From: JADJLQ01 sp044227925
Lineage (GTDB): Bacteria > Bacteroidota > Bacteroidia > Chitinophagales > Saprospiraceae
Length of the DNA stretch: 64,000 nucleotides
Reading direction: 5' to 3'
NCBI GenBank assembly: GCA_044227925.1
Contig: JBGAVW010000017.1
Span: 16,242 to 80,241, forward strand
Numbering within the stretch: the stretch's first letter is position 1; each line of letters starts with the position of its first letter. Below the pieces are notes generated by a model, which ran no database searches, had not been told where the DNA came from, and saw only the letters and a list, made by a program, of their open reading frames with translations. Shown here one piece after another: positions 1 to 6,614 of this stretch. Both the position numbers and the translations under genes were made by a program.

Positions 1-1385
1 TACATACCTTTCGGCATGGTTTGATTTTTTGATTCAAGTCCAGCGAAGATTTTACCGTCATTTAAGTTAATTGTACGGTAAATATAATCATGAAGAAGAT
101 TATCAGCAACTTTTGAGTAATTGCCACTATGGAAATTAAACTGTAACCGACCCACAAGTGCCGACAGACCTTGGTTTGGTTGTACTTGCTCTACTTTAAA
201 ATTTTCTCCTTTTATTTCAAGGTCATGATAAATTTGAGTGCCATGATAGGGTCTGTATTGAAAAACACTGGTACGGAAAGTAACTCCATTTGAAATAGAG
301 ATCTCTTTCAATTTAAGTGCTAATTGAAAGGTCATTTCCATATCCTTTTTGGTTTCCCCGGGAAAACCATAAATAAAATAACCCTTCATATTAATACCTG
401 CTTTAAAAACTTTAGTTAAGTTTTTAAGTATTGTATCAACATTCTTAGTCTTATTAATCTCTCCCAATATTTTAGGTGAGCCTGATTCTATTCCAATAAA
501 AAGTTCATAGCATCCACTGGTTTTTAATTGGTTCATTACTGCCTCATCAACATTGTTAAAGGTCATAACATGAGCCATAGAACGCCACTGCAGCATAAAC
601 TGAGAAAATACATTAACAGCTTTTTGAACAGAAAGATTTGTTTTTAAAAATAAATCATCAAGTACCCTTATTGAATTAACCTCAGGATATGAGGCAACAA
701 TCTCATTTAATTCCCGTACTATGGATTCCTCAGTTTTTTCACGGATGGAATAATCTTTATTTAAAGACCTGGCAGCAGCACAAAAGGCACAATTATAGAT
801 GCACCCCCTGCTGGTAACAATATTAGCCTCAGTGAAACCTAAAGGGTGAACAACAGGTTCATTTAAGAAAAAACTGCGGTCAAGTGGTACATTTGAGATG
901 TCTTTTACTTCATAGCTTGATTTTCCATCCACAAGAAAGACCCTGCGGTTTCCTTGAGTAAGAAATGGAAGCTCCTGAAGTTCTTCTTTTACAATATCTA
1001 ATGTTATTAATTCACCATCGCCTGTTACAATATCAATCGGGTTATTGGTTACCCAAGTAAGTATTTTTTGATATAACTGTTTGGTTGAAAGTCCGCCAAC
1101 TATAAAATGAGTACTAAACTGTAACGACTCAGCAAAGTCCTTAACAAGGTCATAATTGGTGGTAAAGATATTAATGGCAATAAATTCAGGCTTGAGTGCA
1201 TTAACAGTAGCAACTAAATCTTCTAATGGTATTCTTTGGTGTACAGCATCTATAAGTTTAACATCAATGTCATTGTTTTGCAGGATTGTGGCAATATAGC
1301 CCAATCCAAGTGGCGGCAAAGAGTCCTCATCATAGAGGTTGTTCTTTTCCCTGAACAATGGTGAATTAATGACTAAAACTTTCAT
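1..1385 (-). CDS. B12-binding domain radical SAM protein (3' end cut by window edge)
   Basis: Translating the minus strand from the ATG at 1385 gives an open frame that runs off the left edge (about 461 residues seen). The N-terminus (MKVLVINSPLF, then PPLGLGYIATIL) is typical of the cobalamin-binding fold that precedes radical SAM domains. The [4Fe-4S]/SAM motif CxxxCxxC is present as CIYNCAFC after SRG, at roughly residue 185, followed by the usual GIESGSPKIL and GYFIYGFPGET segments of the TIM barrel. The family makes carbon radicals with SAM and often methylates unactivated carbon; the substrate cannot be told. It starts 2 nt after the stop of the upstream membrane protein, so it is the last visible gene of the 3744-to-1 operon. 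The presence of a radical SAM enzyme behind PIN and XRE-ImmA genes is unusual. Confidence 0.85.
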   Translation of the reverse strand, partial: MKVLVINSPLFREKNNLYDEDSLPPLGLGYIATILQNNDIDVKLIDAVHQRIPLEDLVATVNALKPEFIAINIFTTNYDLVKDFAESLQFSTHFIVGGLSTKQLYQKILTWVTNNPIDIVTGDGELITLDIVKEELQELPFLTQGNRRVFLVDGKSSYEVKDISNVPLDRSFFLNEPVVHPLGFTEANIVTSRGCIYNCAFCAAARSLNKDYSIREKTEESIVRELNEIVASYPEVNSIRVLDDLFLKTNLSVQKAVNVFSQFMLQWRSMAHVMTFNNVDEAVMNQLKTSGCYELFIGIESGSPKILGEINKTKNVDTILKNLTKVFKAGINMKGYFIYGFPGETKKDMEMTFQLALKLKEISISNGVTFRTSVFQYRPYHGTQIYHDLEIKGENFKVEQVQPNQGLSALVGRLQFNFHSGNYSKVADNLLHDYIYRTINLNDGKIFAGLESKNQTMPKGM

Positions 1386-1387
1386 CT

Positions 1388-2164
1388 TTATTTATCTCCT
1401 CTAAAAAGTTGTTTATAAGTTTCTATTTCAGCAGCAGCAGGTTTGGCTGCTAATGACCAAGCTAATTCCCAAATGTTGTTATACAAGGCACCACTTGAAT
1501 TAGCTGTATCTGTTTCAATTGACTGATATAATCCGTCTTTTATTTTTGTGTACATCAATAGCTTAATTACACCCTGTACTTCTATTATCCTGCCTCTTAC
1601 TTTCAAATCTGCAATTTCTGGTTCATAAAATCTCAACTCTGTATTTGGCATATCAGACAAAATTTTTCCGTATCGCATCCTTTGAATTTGAGTATGAGGG
1701 GTTGCACAAAGGATTGAAATTTTCTTAAACTCCAAAGAACGCAGATGTGTGTACTGTTTATTTGCATCAATTTCCGAAGATGTATTTCCTAAAAAATTTA
1801 AATCGCCACCAAAAAGTTTAATATCATTCTTACTTGCATTTGAAGTGAATTTATTAACGATAGGGTCTAACTCATTTATTTTAAACACATTTTTGAAAAA
1901 CAGAAATTTATTAGTTGCCAACCACAATAAGATACTAAAAACAATTGATGCTATTAACACAGCAAAGCCGAATGTATCTATTTCATGATAAAAAGCTATA
2001 GCTCCACCAATTGAAATCAATAATACCAAAATCGAAAAGCCATAAAAAATATAATGCAGTTTGTTGTTTTCTTTTGATGCAAAAATCTTGCTTCTAAGAA
2101 CACCCAATAATGCACCGGCTGAAATTGATGCTCCAACTAAAAGTATTTTTATAAAATTTTCCAT
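1388..2164 (-). CDS. Three-helix membrane-anchored protein of unknown family
   Basis: I do not recognise this family. Residues about 5-22, 37-60 and 65-87 form three hydrophobic helices; the remaining ~165 residues are a soluble, probably cytoplasmic domain. That domain has distinctive segments: KLFGGDLNFLG (about 118-128), SILCATPHTQIQRMRYGKIL, NTELRFYEPEIADLKVRGRI and SGALYNNIWELAWSLA near the C-terminus. The arrangement (short membrane bundle plus sensor-like soluble domain) resembles membrane effectors of nucleotide-signalling defence systems, and the soluble part is faintly reminiscent of phospholipase D-like folds, but no catalytic HKD motif is visible, so both ideas are inference. It lies 13 nt downstream of the PIN gene and 2 nt upstream of the radical SAM gene, so co-transcription is very likely. 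Confidence 0.6.
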   Translation of the reverse strand: MENFIKILLVGASISAGALLGVLRSKIFASKENNKLHYIFYGFSILVLLISIGGAIAFYHEIDTFGFAVLIASIVFSILLWLATNKFLFFKNVFKINELDPIVNKFTSNASKNDIKLFGGDLNFLGNTSSEIDANKQYTHLRSLEFKKISILCATPHTQIQRMRYGKILSDMPNTELRFYEPEIADLKVRGRIIEVQGVIKLLMYTKIKDGLYQSIETDTANSSGALYNNIWELAWSLAAKPAAAEIETYKQLFRGDK

Positions 2165-2177
2165 TCTGTATATGATT

Positions 2178-2681
2178 TCATTTGAACTTTTCTATAAGTT
2201 TTTTTATCTCTTTCAGCGGTGCTCTCTGATTTATTGCTTCATACAAATTCAGCTTCTCTACTGCTTGTCCTTTGCTCAAAGCTCCATTAGTATGCAATTC
2301 GTCTATTATCCATAATATACCCCTTACCGTAAAACCATGCTTTATTGAAATTTTACGAAGACTACCGTCAGAGCTATAAATTATTGCATCCTTCCGCAAA
2401 GCCAATTCAAGCACAGAGCTATCCGGGATACTTAAACCTGGATATTCATCATAAATTTTTTGTACCACTTCAAATTCACCCTCACTATCAATCTGTAAAT
2501 GACCACTATCAACAAACTTGGATATTTCCTGCCATTGCGTTTCATTTGTTATTTCTCCAATCACTTGCGGCGTTGTTAAAGCAGTTAATCCCAATTGAAA
2601 AAAATCTCCTAGAAGATTCAAATCAACTAAGTCAAACAGGATACAGGCATCCTTAATAACTATTTGCTTTTTATCTGACAC
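2178..2681 (-). CDS. PIN-domain protein, probable ribonuclease (toxin-like)
   Basis: This is a 167-residue PIN-fold protein. The four acidic positions expected for a Mg-dependent PIN nuclease are visible: D11 (VIKDACILFDL), E43 (VIGEITNE), D87 (IPDSSVLELA) and D105 (YSSDGSLRK). The start is a GTG codon at 2679-2681, chosen because the frame overlaps the end of the XRE-ImmA gene by 11 bp, which implies translational coupling. The C-terminal ~45 residues (HTNGALSKGQAVEKLNLYEAINQ) are helical, as in the DUF3368-like branch of PIN proteins. Known family behaviour is RNA cleavage in toxin-antitoxin systems. Here the only candidate partner is the upstream XRE-ImmA protein. An RNA-processing role not involving toxicity is also possible. 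Confidence 0.75.
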   Translation of the reverse strand: MSDKKQIVIKDACILFDLVDLNLLGDFFQLGLTALTTPQVIGEITNETQWQEISKFVDSGHLQIDSEGEFEVVQKIYDEYPGLSIPDSSVLELALRKDAIIYSSDGSLRKISIKHGFTVRGILWIIDELHTNGALSKGQAVEKLNLYEAINQRAPLKEIKKLIEKFK

Positions 2682-3744
2682 CTATAAATCCTTTTCTTAG
2701 TTCGTTAATACTAATATTCCAAAGAGCGGCTGCTTTGCTAAGGCTGATTAATTCTTCAGCCAAAGCCCTGTTTACTAATTGGTCAAAATTTCTTGATTTT
2801 TCATCTCCTTTATATTCGCCAGGTTCATTCTTACTGCCAAAAGTTTTACTCATATACACCATCCATCTTTCATAATAGCTGGGTACAATTATTTTCAGTT
2901 CTCTTAGCCTGTGAACGATTGCCCTGATAGAAATTCCGAAATATTCTTTTACCCCTATTAATTCCTCAATTCGGATATAAGTTCTTTTTCCAGAACCAAT
3001 TTGCTTCAATAGCATTTCAGTTGGAAGAAGGAAACAACTGGAAAAGAGATGACAGTATATTTCAACTTCTTTTGGCAAATCCGAAATTTGCTTTGCAAAA
3101 CTTAGAAGTAAATGTGCTAATTCATGAATAATAGTAAATCTTATTCTCTCAATCGGTTTGTTTCTGATGTTTACTACTACAACCGGTATTCCAGTAGAAG
3201 TAAATACAGCTAATCCATCAATCTCCTCTACATCATCAATTAGCAACACTTTAATTCCCTTCAATTCCAGCATTTCAATAATGTTAGGAATTGGGTCAGT
3301 ACCTAAATCCCATTCTTTTCTGAGTTTTATTGCTGCATTTTCAACATCCTTCTTAGCAGCAATTGGTAAATTCTTTAATGGGTTTTTAAATTCAGGTTTA
3401 ACACCAACTATATTTTCTATTTCTAAATATCTTTCAACATAGTCCCGAACTTTCTCTACAACAGCTTCTTCATTCTTTTTGGAAAGGCTGTTTTTTTTTC
3501 TAAAAAGGATTTGACCAAGTTCGACTTGGTTTTTTTTCATAAAATAGTCAGGTTTCACCTTTAAAGTATTTGAAATGGCAACTAACACTTCCCCCGATGG
3601 GTTCATCATGCCCATTTCATACTTATTCAAGGATTGCTTAGTTACCTTGTTTTCTAGGGCATACGCAAGATCTTGCAAGGAAAAGCCAGCCATTTTGCGG
3701 GCTAATTTTAATCTGTTTCCAAAAGTATTTTCTGCTTCTTTCAT
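2671..3744 (-). CDS. XRE-family HTH regulator fused to ImmA/IrrE metallopeptidase
   Basis: This 357-residue protein has an XRE helix-turn-helix at residues 8-70 (FGNRLKLARKMAGFSLQDLAYAL through LKVKPDYFMK) and an ImmA/IrrE-type zinc peptidase domain at about 135-280 with the active-site motif HELAH at 207-211 and a downstream segment EIYCHLFSSCFLLP typical of the family. ImmA-type proteins degrade or inactivate repressors, or act as antitoxin and autoregulator in two-gene modules with PIN or other toxins. The gene is first in the minus-strand operon, overlaps the PIN gene by 11 bp, and has a perfect inverted repeat spanning its promoter, which suggests autoregulation. The pairing of XRE-ImmA (COG2856-like) with PIN resembles a predicted toxin-antitoxin class. 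Confidence 0.88.
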   Translation of the reverse strand: MKEAENTFGNRLKLARKMAGFSLQDLAYALENKVTKQSLNKYEMGMMNPSGEVLVAISNTLKVKPDYFMKKNQVELGQILFRKKNSLSKKNEEAVVEKVRDYVERYLEIENIVGVKPEFKNPLKNLPIAAKKDVENAAIKLRKEWDLGTDPIPNIIEMLELKGIKVLLIDDVEEIDGLAVFTSTGIPVVVVNIRNKPIERIRFTIIHELAHLLLSFAKQISDLPKEVEIYCHLFSSCFLLPTEMLLKQIGSGKRTYIRIEELIGVKEYFGISIRAIVHRLRELKIIVPSYYERWMVYMSKTFGSKNEPGEYKGDEKSRNFDQLVNRALAEELISLSKAAALWNISINELRKGFIGVR

Positions 3745-3752
3745 GATAATTA

Positions 3753-3788
3753 GTTGACAAAAATACTAAATATATTTGTTTTGTCAAC
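3753..3788 (-). promoter_or_regulatory. Promoter with overlapping palindromic operator for the XRE-ImmA operon
   Basis: A perfect 10-bp inverted repeat, GTTGACAAAA at 3753-3762 and TTTTGTCAAC at 3779-3788, is separated by 16 AT-rich bases. Read on the minus strand, TTG at 3785-3787 and TATTTTTG at 3758-3765 are 19 nt apart, matching the Bacteroidota TTG/TAnnTTTG promoter. Both promoter elements lie inside or at the edges of the palindrome arms, and the start codon of the regulator is only 13 bp beyond the -7 element. Binding of the XRE dimer here would block RNA polymerase directly; that is inference. Confidence 0.7.
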
Positions 3789-3985
3789 CATATTTTTACA
3801 TTGAAATTTTTTTTAGCTATTTAGATTAACCAAGGTCAGAAATTTACCATTGGATTTAAGTGTCCAAATATCTATGAATATTTGTGCTACAAAATGATGT
3901 TTTGCCAAGAGAAATAAAGGTGGGTTAGCGGTAAAAGATAGTGTTTTTTTATTATTTTTACCGTCAATTGAACAATCTATTCTAT

Positions 3986-4684
3986 ATGTTAAACTCAAAC
4001 AAAAAATCCAAACTTACAAAAGCCTTAAAGCAATACAATAAAAAATTCCTCTCGGGCAAAACACATGAGCTAGATGAATCCGGTACCCGACTTATGGTGA
4101 ATTCTTTTTTATCAGATGTTTTAGGTTTTGCACCATTAGATGAAATCAAAACAGAATATCTAATAAGAGGCACTTATGCAGATTATGTAATTCAGTTAAA
4201 AGGTAATAGGCATTTCCTGGTAGAAGTAAAAGCTCTTTCATTTGATCTTTCTGACAAACATTTGAGGCAAGCTATCAACTATGGCGCCAATGAAGGAATC
4301 GAATGGGCTCTCCTCACCAATGGTAAAAAATTTGAATTCTATAAAATACTATTCAATAAACCGATCGAATCCAGGAAAGTATTTGATATAGATATTTCCA
4401 ATACATCTGCACTAAAATCCAATATTGAGATCTTACAATACCTACATAGAGAATCAGTAAGTAAAAAGGGATTAAATCAACTCTGGAATAAAACTTGCGC
4501 TTTGGATTCTGCTTCTCTTGGAAACTTACTTTTCGATAAAACAATAAACAATTTTATCAAAAGAACCCTTCAAAGAAAGTACCGATGTAAGTTCAGTGAT
4601 ATAGAGATCAAAGAGGCGACAGCGAGATTGATAAGGGAGAGTACGGATCCAGATGGAACCACTAAGAGCACTAAGAGACGCTAA
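3986..4684 (+). CDS. Standalone HsdR N-terminal-like PD-(D/E)XK protein
   Basis: The product (232 residues from the ATG at 3986; an in-frame GTG lies at 3941) resembles the isolated type I restriction HsdR N-terminal domain. GTYADYVIQL followed by HFLVEVKAL gives the D...ExK nuclease signature, and ESGTRLMVNSFLSDVLGF and AINYGANEGIEWALLTNGKKFEFYKI match the conserved helices and strand of that domain. No helicase or methylase partners are nearby, so it is not a complete restriction system. The last ~12 codons (DPDGTTKSTKRR) are encoded by the left end of a dispersed intergenic repeat, so the natural C-terminus was probably replaced. It may still be an active nuclease-fold protein; function is not known. 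Confidence 0.7.
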   Translation: MLNSNKKSKLTKALKQYNKKFLSGKTHELDESGTRLMVNSFLSDVLGFAPLDEIKTEYLIRGTYADYVIQLKGNRHFLVEVKALSFDLSDKHLRQAINYGANEGIEWALLTNGKKFEFYKILFNKPIESRKVFDIDISNTSALKSNIEILQYLHRESVSKKGLNQLWNKTCALDSASLGNLLFDKTINNFIKRTLQRKYRCKFSDIEIKEATARLIRESTDPDGTTKSTKRR

Positions 4685-4796
4685 GTAAATTAAAAATTAT
4701 AAATTCATCTACGTGCTCCGTAGTGACCTGAGTGGTTAAATTGAAATTGCTTATTCACCTAAGTGATTCTTGGTAACCGGAGCGGTTAAATAAAAA
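4646..4796 (+). repeat. ~150 bp intergenic repeat, copy 1 (inverted-arm element)
   Basis: This element starts with GATCC, then an arm GGAACCACTAAGAGCACTAA, an AT-rich middle (AAATTCATCTACGTGCTCC), and a reverse-complementary arm GTGACCTGAGTGGTTAAAT, followed by a second degenerate right arm ending AGCGGTTAAATAAA. The arms could fold into an imperfect hairpin. A second copy with the same order of parts lies at 5531-5679. It overlaps the last codons of the HsdR-N-like gene. Confidence 0.75.
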
Positions 4797-4800
4797 TAAA

Positions 4801-4834
4801 ATATGCGCATGATTACACAATATGCGTATCTTTG
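4801..4834 (+). promoter_or_regulatory. Antitoxin promoter with direct repeats; -7 element TATCTTTG
   Basis: ATATGCGCAT at 4801-4810 and ATATGCGTAT at 4820-4829 are near-identical direct repeats 19 nt apart; the first is also a palindrome. TATCTTTG at 4827-4834 matches the Bacteroidota -7 consensus TAnnTTTG. Transcription would start close to the ATG at 4840, giving a leaderless or nearly leaderless message. The repeats are plausible ribbon-helix-helix antitoxin operators. No clear -33 TTG is present, which fits a weak autoregulated promoter. Confidence 0.5.
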
Positions 4835-4839
4835 CGTGT

Positions 4840-5070
4840 ATGAAATCCAGAGTCAATCTTACCATAGACGAAGCCTTACTAAACAAAGTAAAAGGGTATG
4901 CCGCGCAGAGGCATACCAGTGTTTCAGAATTGGTCGAAACTTATTTTGAGCATTTGACTAAACCTGCAGGAAGAAAAAACATCCTGAAGTTGGTGGACCA
5001 ACTACCCGGGCACACCGTTGATAATAAGCTTGACCTAAAGAAAATTTATTACGAGAATAAAGCTAAATAA
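4840..5070 (+). CDS. Ribbon-helix-helix-type antitoxin (DUF6364-like)
   Basis: This is a 76-residue protein starting KSRVNLTIDEALLNKVKGYAA, a beta strand plus helix pattern typical of DUF6364/RHH antitoxins. The C-terminus (LVDQLPGHTVDNKLDLKKIYYENK) is the type of extended tail that wraps around a PIN toxin. I chose the ATG at 4840 rather than the upstream ATG at 4822, because the upstream one lies within the -7 promoter element. It is followed after 1 nt by the toxin gene. It should bind DNA at the direct repeats just upstream and neutralise the toxin. Confidence 0.75.
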   Translation: MKSRVNLTIDEALLNKVKGYAAQRHTSVSELVETYFEHLTKPAGRKNILKLVDQLPGHTVDNKLDLKKIYYENKAK

Positions 5071-5071
5071 A

Positions 5072-5485
5072 ATGGCCACCAAAGTATTTCTGGATGCCAA
5101 TGTATTGCTTGATTTTACGCTGAAAAGGTCCGATTACGCATTATCCCATAAAATCATTGAGCTGGTAGTTGACGGCCGTATACAAGCTTTTATTACACCC
5201 TCGATAGTGCATATTTTGGGTTATTGGCTCACCAAAGCGTATGGTCATTTCAAAGCAAAAGAAATACTATTGACATTACTGATCGACATACAAGTCATCG
5301 ATATTGGTCATACTATCACAGTGAATGCTTTACACTCTAAAATCAAAGGTATAGAAGATGCTTTGCAATACTATACAGCTATTCATAATAAGCTGGACTA
5401 TTTTATCACTCTGGATAAAGCCTTAAAAAAAGAAGCAACACCAAACTTACCTATCTGTACTTGTGAGGAATTTTTAAGGGTATGA
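5072..5485 (+). CDS. PIN-domain toxin of a type II toxin-antitoxin pair (VapC-like)
   Basis: The 137-residue protein begins KVFLDANVLLDFTLKR, the standard PIN start with D8. D96 (GIEDALQYYTA) and D115 (FITLDKAL) give the third and fourth acidic positions. The second acidic position, usually a Glu in the first helix after TPS, is not evident: the sequence is TPSIVHILGYWLTKAYG. It is 1 nt downstream of the antitoxin, so the two form a classic module. VapC-like toxins cleave tRNA or rRNA. The pair lies between two copies of the same repeat. Confidence 0.82.
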   Translation: MATKVFLDANVLLDFTLKRSDYALSHKIIELVVDGRIQAFITPSIVHILGYWLTKAYGHFKAKEILLTLLIDIQVIDIGHTITVNALHSKIKGIEDALQYYTAIHNKLDYFITLDKALKKEATPNLPICTCEEFLRV

Positions 5486-5530
5486 TTTGAGTTTGCATTT
5501 ATTAGATAGTTGAATAATAAAAGTAAGGTC

Positions 5531-5679
5531 GATCCGGGGGGAACCACTTAGAACACTAAGAGCCACTAAGTAAGTTAAAAATTACAAATTCATCTAAGTG
5601 CTCCTCAGTGACCTCAGTGGTTAAATAAAAATTTCTAATTCATCTACGTTTTCTCAGTGACCTCAGTGGTTAAATAAAG
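5531..5679 (+). repeat. ~150 bp intergenic repeat, copy 2
   Basis: This copy has the same order of parts as copy 1: GATCC, GGAACCACTTAGAACACTAA, AAATTCATCTAAGTGCTCC, GTGACCTCAGTGGTTAAAT, then a second right arm ATTCATCTACGTTTTCTCAG with GTGACCTCAGTGGTTAAA. The first ~100 bp differ from copy 1 at only a handful of positions. It fills the gap between the toxin stop and the stop of the converging membrane-protein gene. Confidence 0.75.
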
Positions 5680-5681
5680 AT

Positions 5682-6206
5682 TCATCCAAACAGCGCCCTA
5701 AAATAATACGAATGAAAAAACATATAGGTGAATAAACCGATCATTACATTTATAATTAATGGTACCTTAAATGCAATGCTCTGGGTGAAGGCTTGATCAG
5801 TTTTGTAAATGGCTAAAGCATATGGTACGATCATCAACAAGGGCATCCAGATATAACTGGTGTAAGCAAGAAAATCTTTGGGTTTTGCTATTGATTGCTG
5901 ACTATAGGTTACCCATTCACTTTTAATCATCATGGAAGAAAAAAAGGCATAAAGTATAGATGCCACTCCAATTATCAACACCAGTTTTTTAATAGTAGCC
6001 GATGCGACTATCCACTGAAATGCTCCTGCATGATTTAGTTTTACCGTGATCATAATAGTCAATACGGAATAAGCTAAAAATAAAAGAAAAATGAAAAAAA
6101 AGGGTCCGGTTACATGAGGTGCCGTATTGCTTATCCGTAGCGAATTAAAAACTACTGTAGCCACATAAATAACTATCAGTAAAATCAGCATAGTTTTGAT
6201 GCTCAT
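5682..6206 (-). CDS. Integral membrane protein, unknown function
   Basis: The product of about 174 residues has five hydrophobic segments: MLILLIVIYVATVVF, FFFIFLLFLAYSVLTIMI, LVLIIGVASILYAFF, IWMPLLMIVPYALAI and VPLIINVMIGLFTYMFF. No catalytic or binding motif is evident. I use the ATG at 6206; the slightly longer frame begins with TTG at 6212. It is a single gene, convergent with the toxin and separated from it by a repeat. I cannot name a family. Confidence 0.6.
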   Translation of the reverse strand: MSIKTMLILLIVIYVATVVFNSLRISNTAPHVTGPFFFIFLLFLAYSVLTIMITVKLNHAGAFQWIVASATIKKLVLIIGVASILYAFFSSMMIKSEWVTYSQQSIAKPKDFLAYTSYIWMPLLMIVPYALAIYKTDQAFTQSIAFKVPLIINVMIGLFTYMFFHSYYFRALFG

Positions 6207-6212
6207 ACGCAA

Positions 6213-6614
6213 TGGTTATTGTTTGAACTTTTCATACCATTTACCAATTCCATAATTACAATTTTGACTTTGGTACACTTAAAGAAGGGATAAATATATT
6301 GAAAATGCCAGTATACCATTTTATTTTTCTAATATAAAAAAGGACTACATAGTAGATTTAAATATACAAAAAAGGGCTATATATTAAAATTATTACGCAA
6401 GATAAAGGCGCAACTCAATTTTTCAGGACAGGATAAATCAATCACTACATGCTACAAACCATTGGGGTCATCGTTGTTTAGAGGCAGCTTCGCAGGAAGA
6501 GGAAGGGTGCGACCTGTGCGGGATTTACCACTAATCATGTTAAAAATGAAAAATAGTATATTGATTCAGGCAGGATTTTTGGAGAATTCGATAAATGATT
6601 TATTTTTATATTAA
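6213..6614. other. 402 bp intergenic region between divergent genes
   Basis: The region is AT-rich near both ends with a more GC-rich middle (about 6440-6540). It must hold the divergent promoters of the membrane protein and the histidine kinase. I see no ATAGCAA/TTGCTAT palindrome of the type found at the regulator's other targets, no convincing open frame and no RNA structure. Confidence 0.5.
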
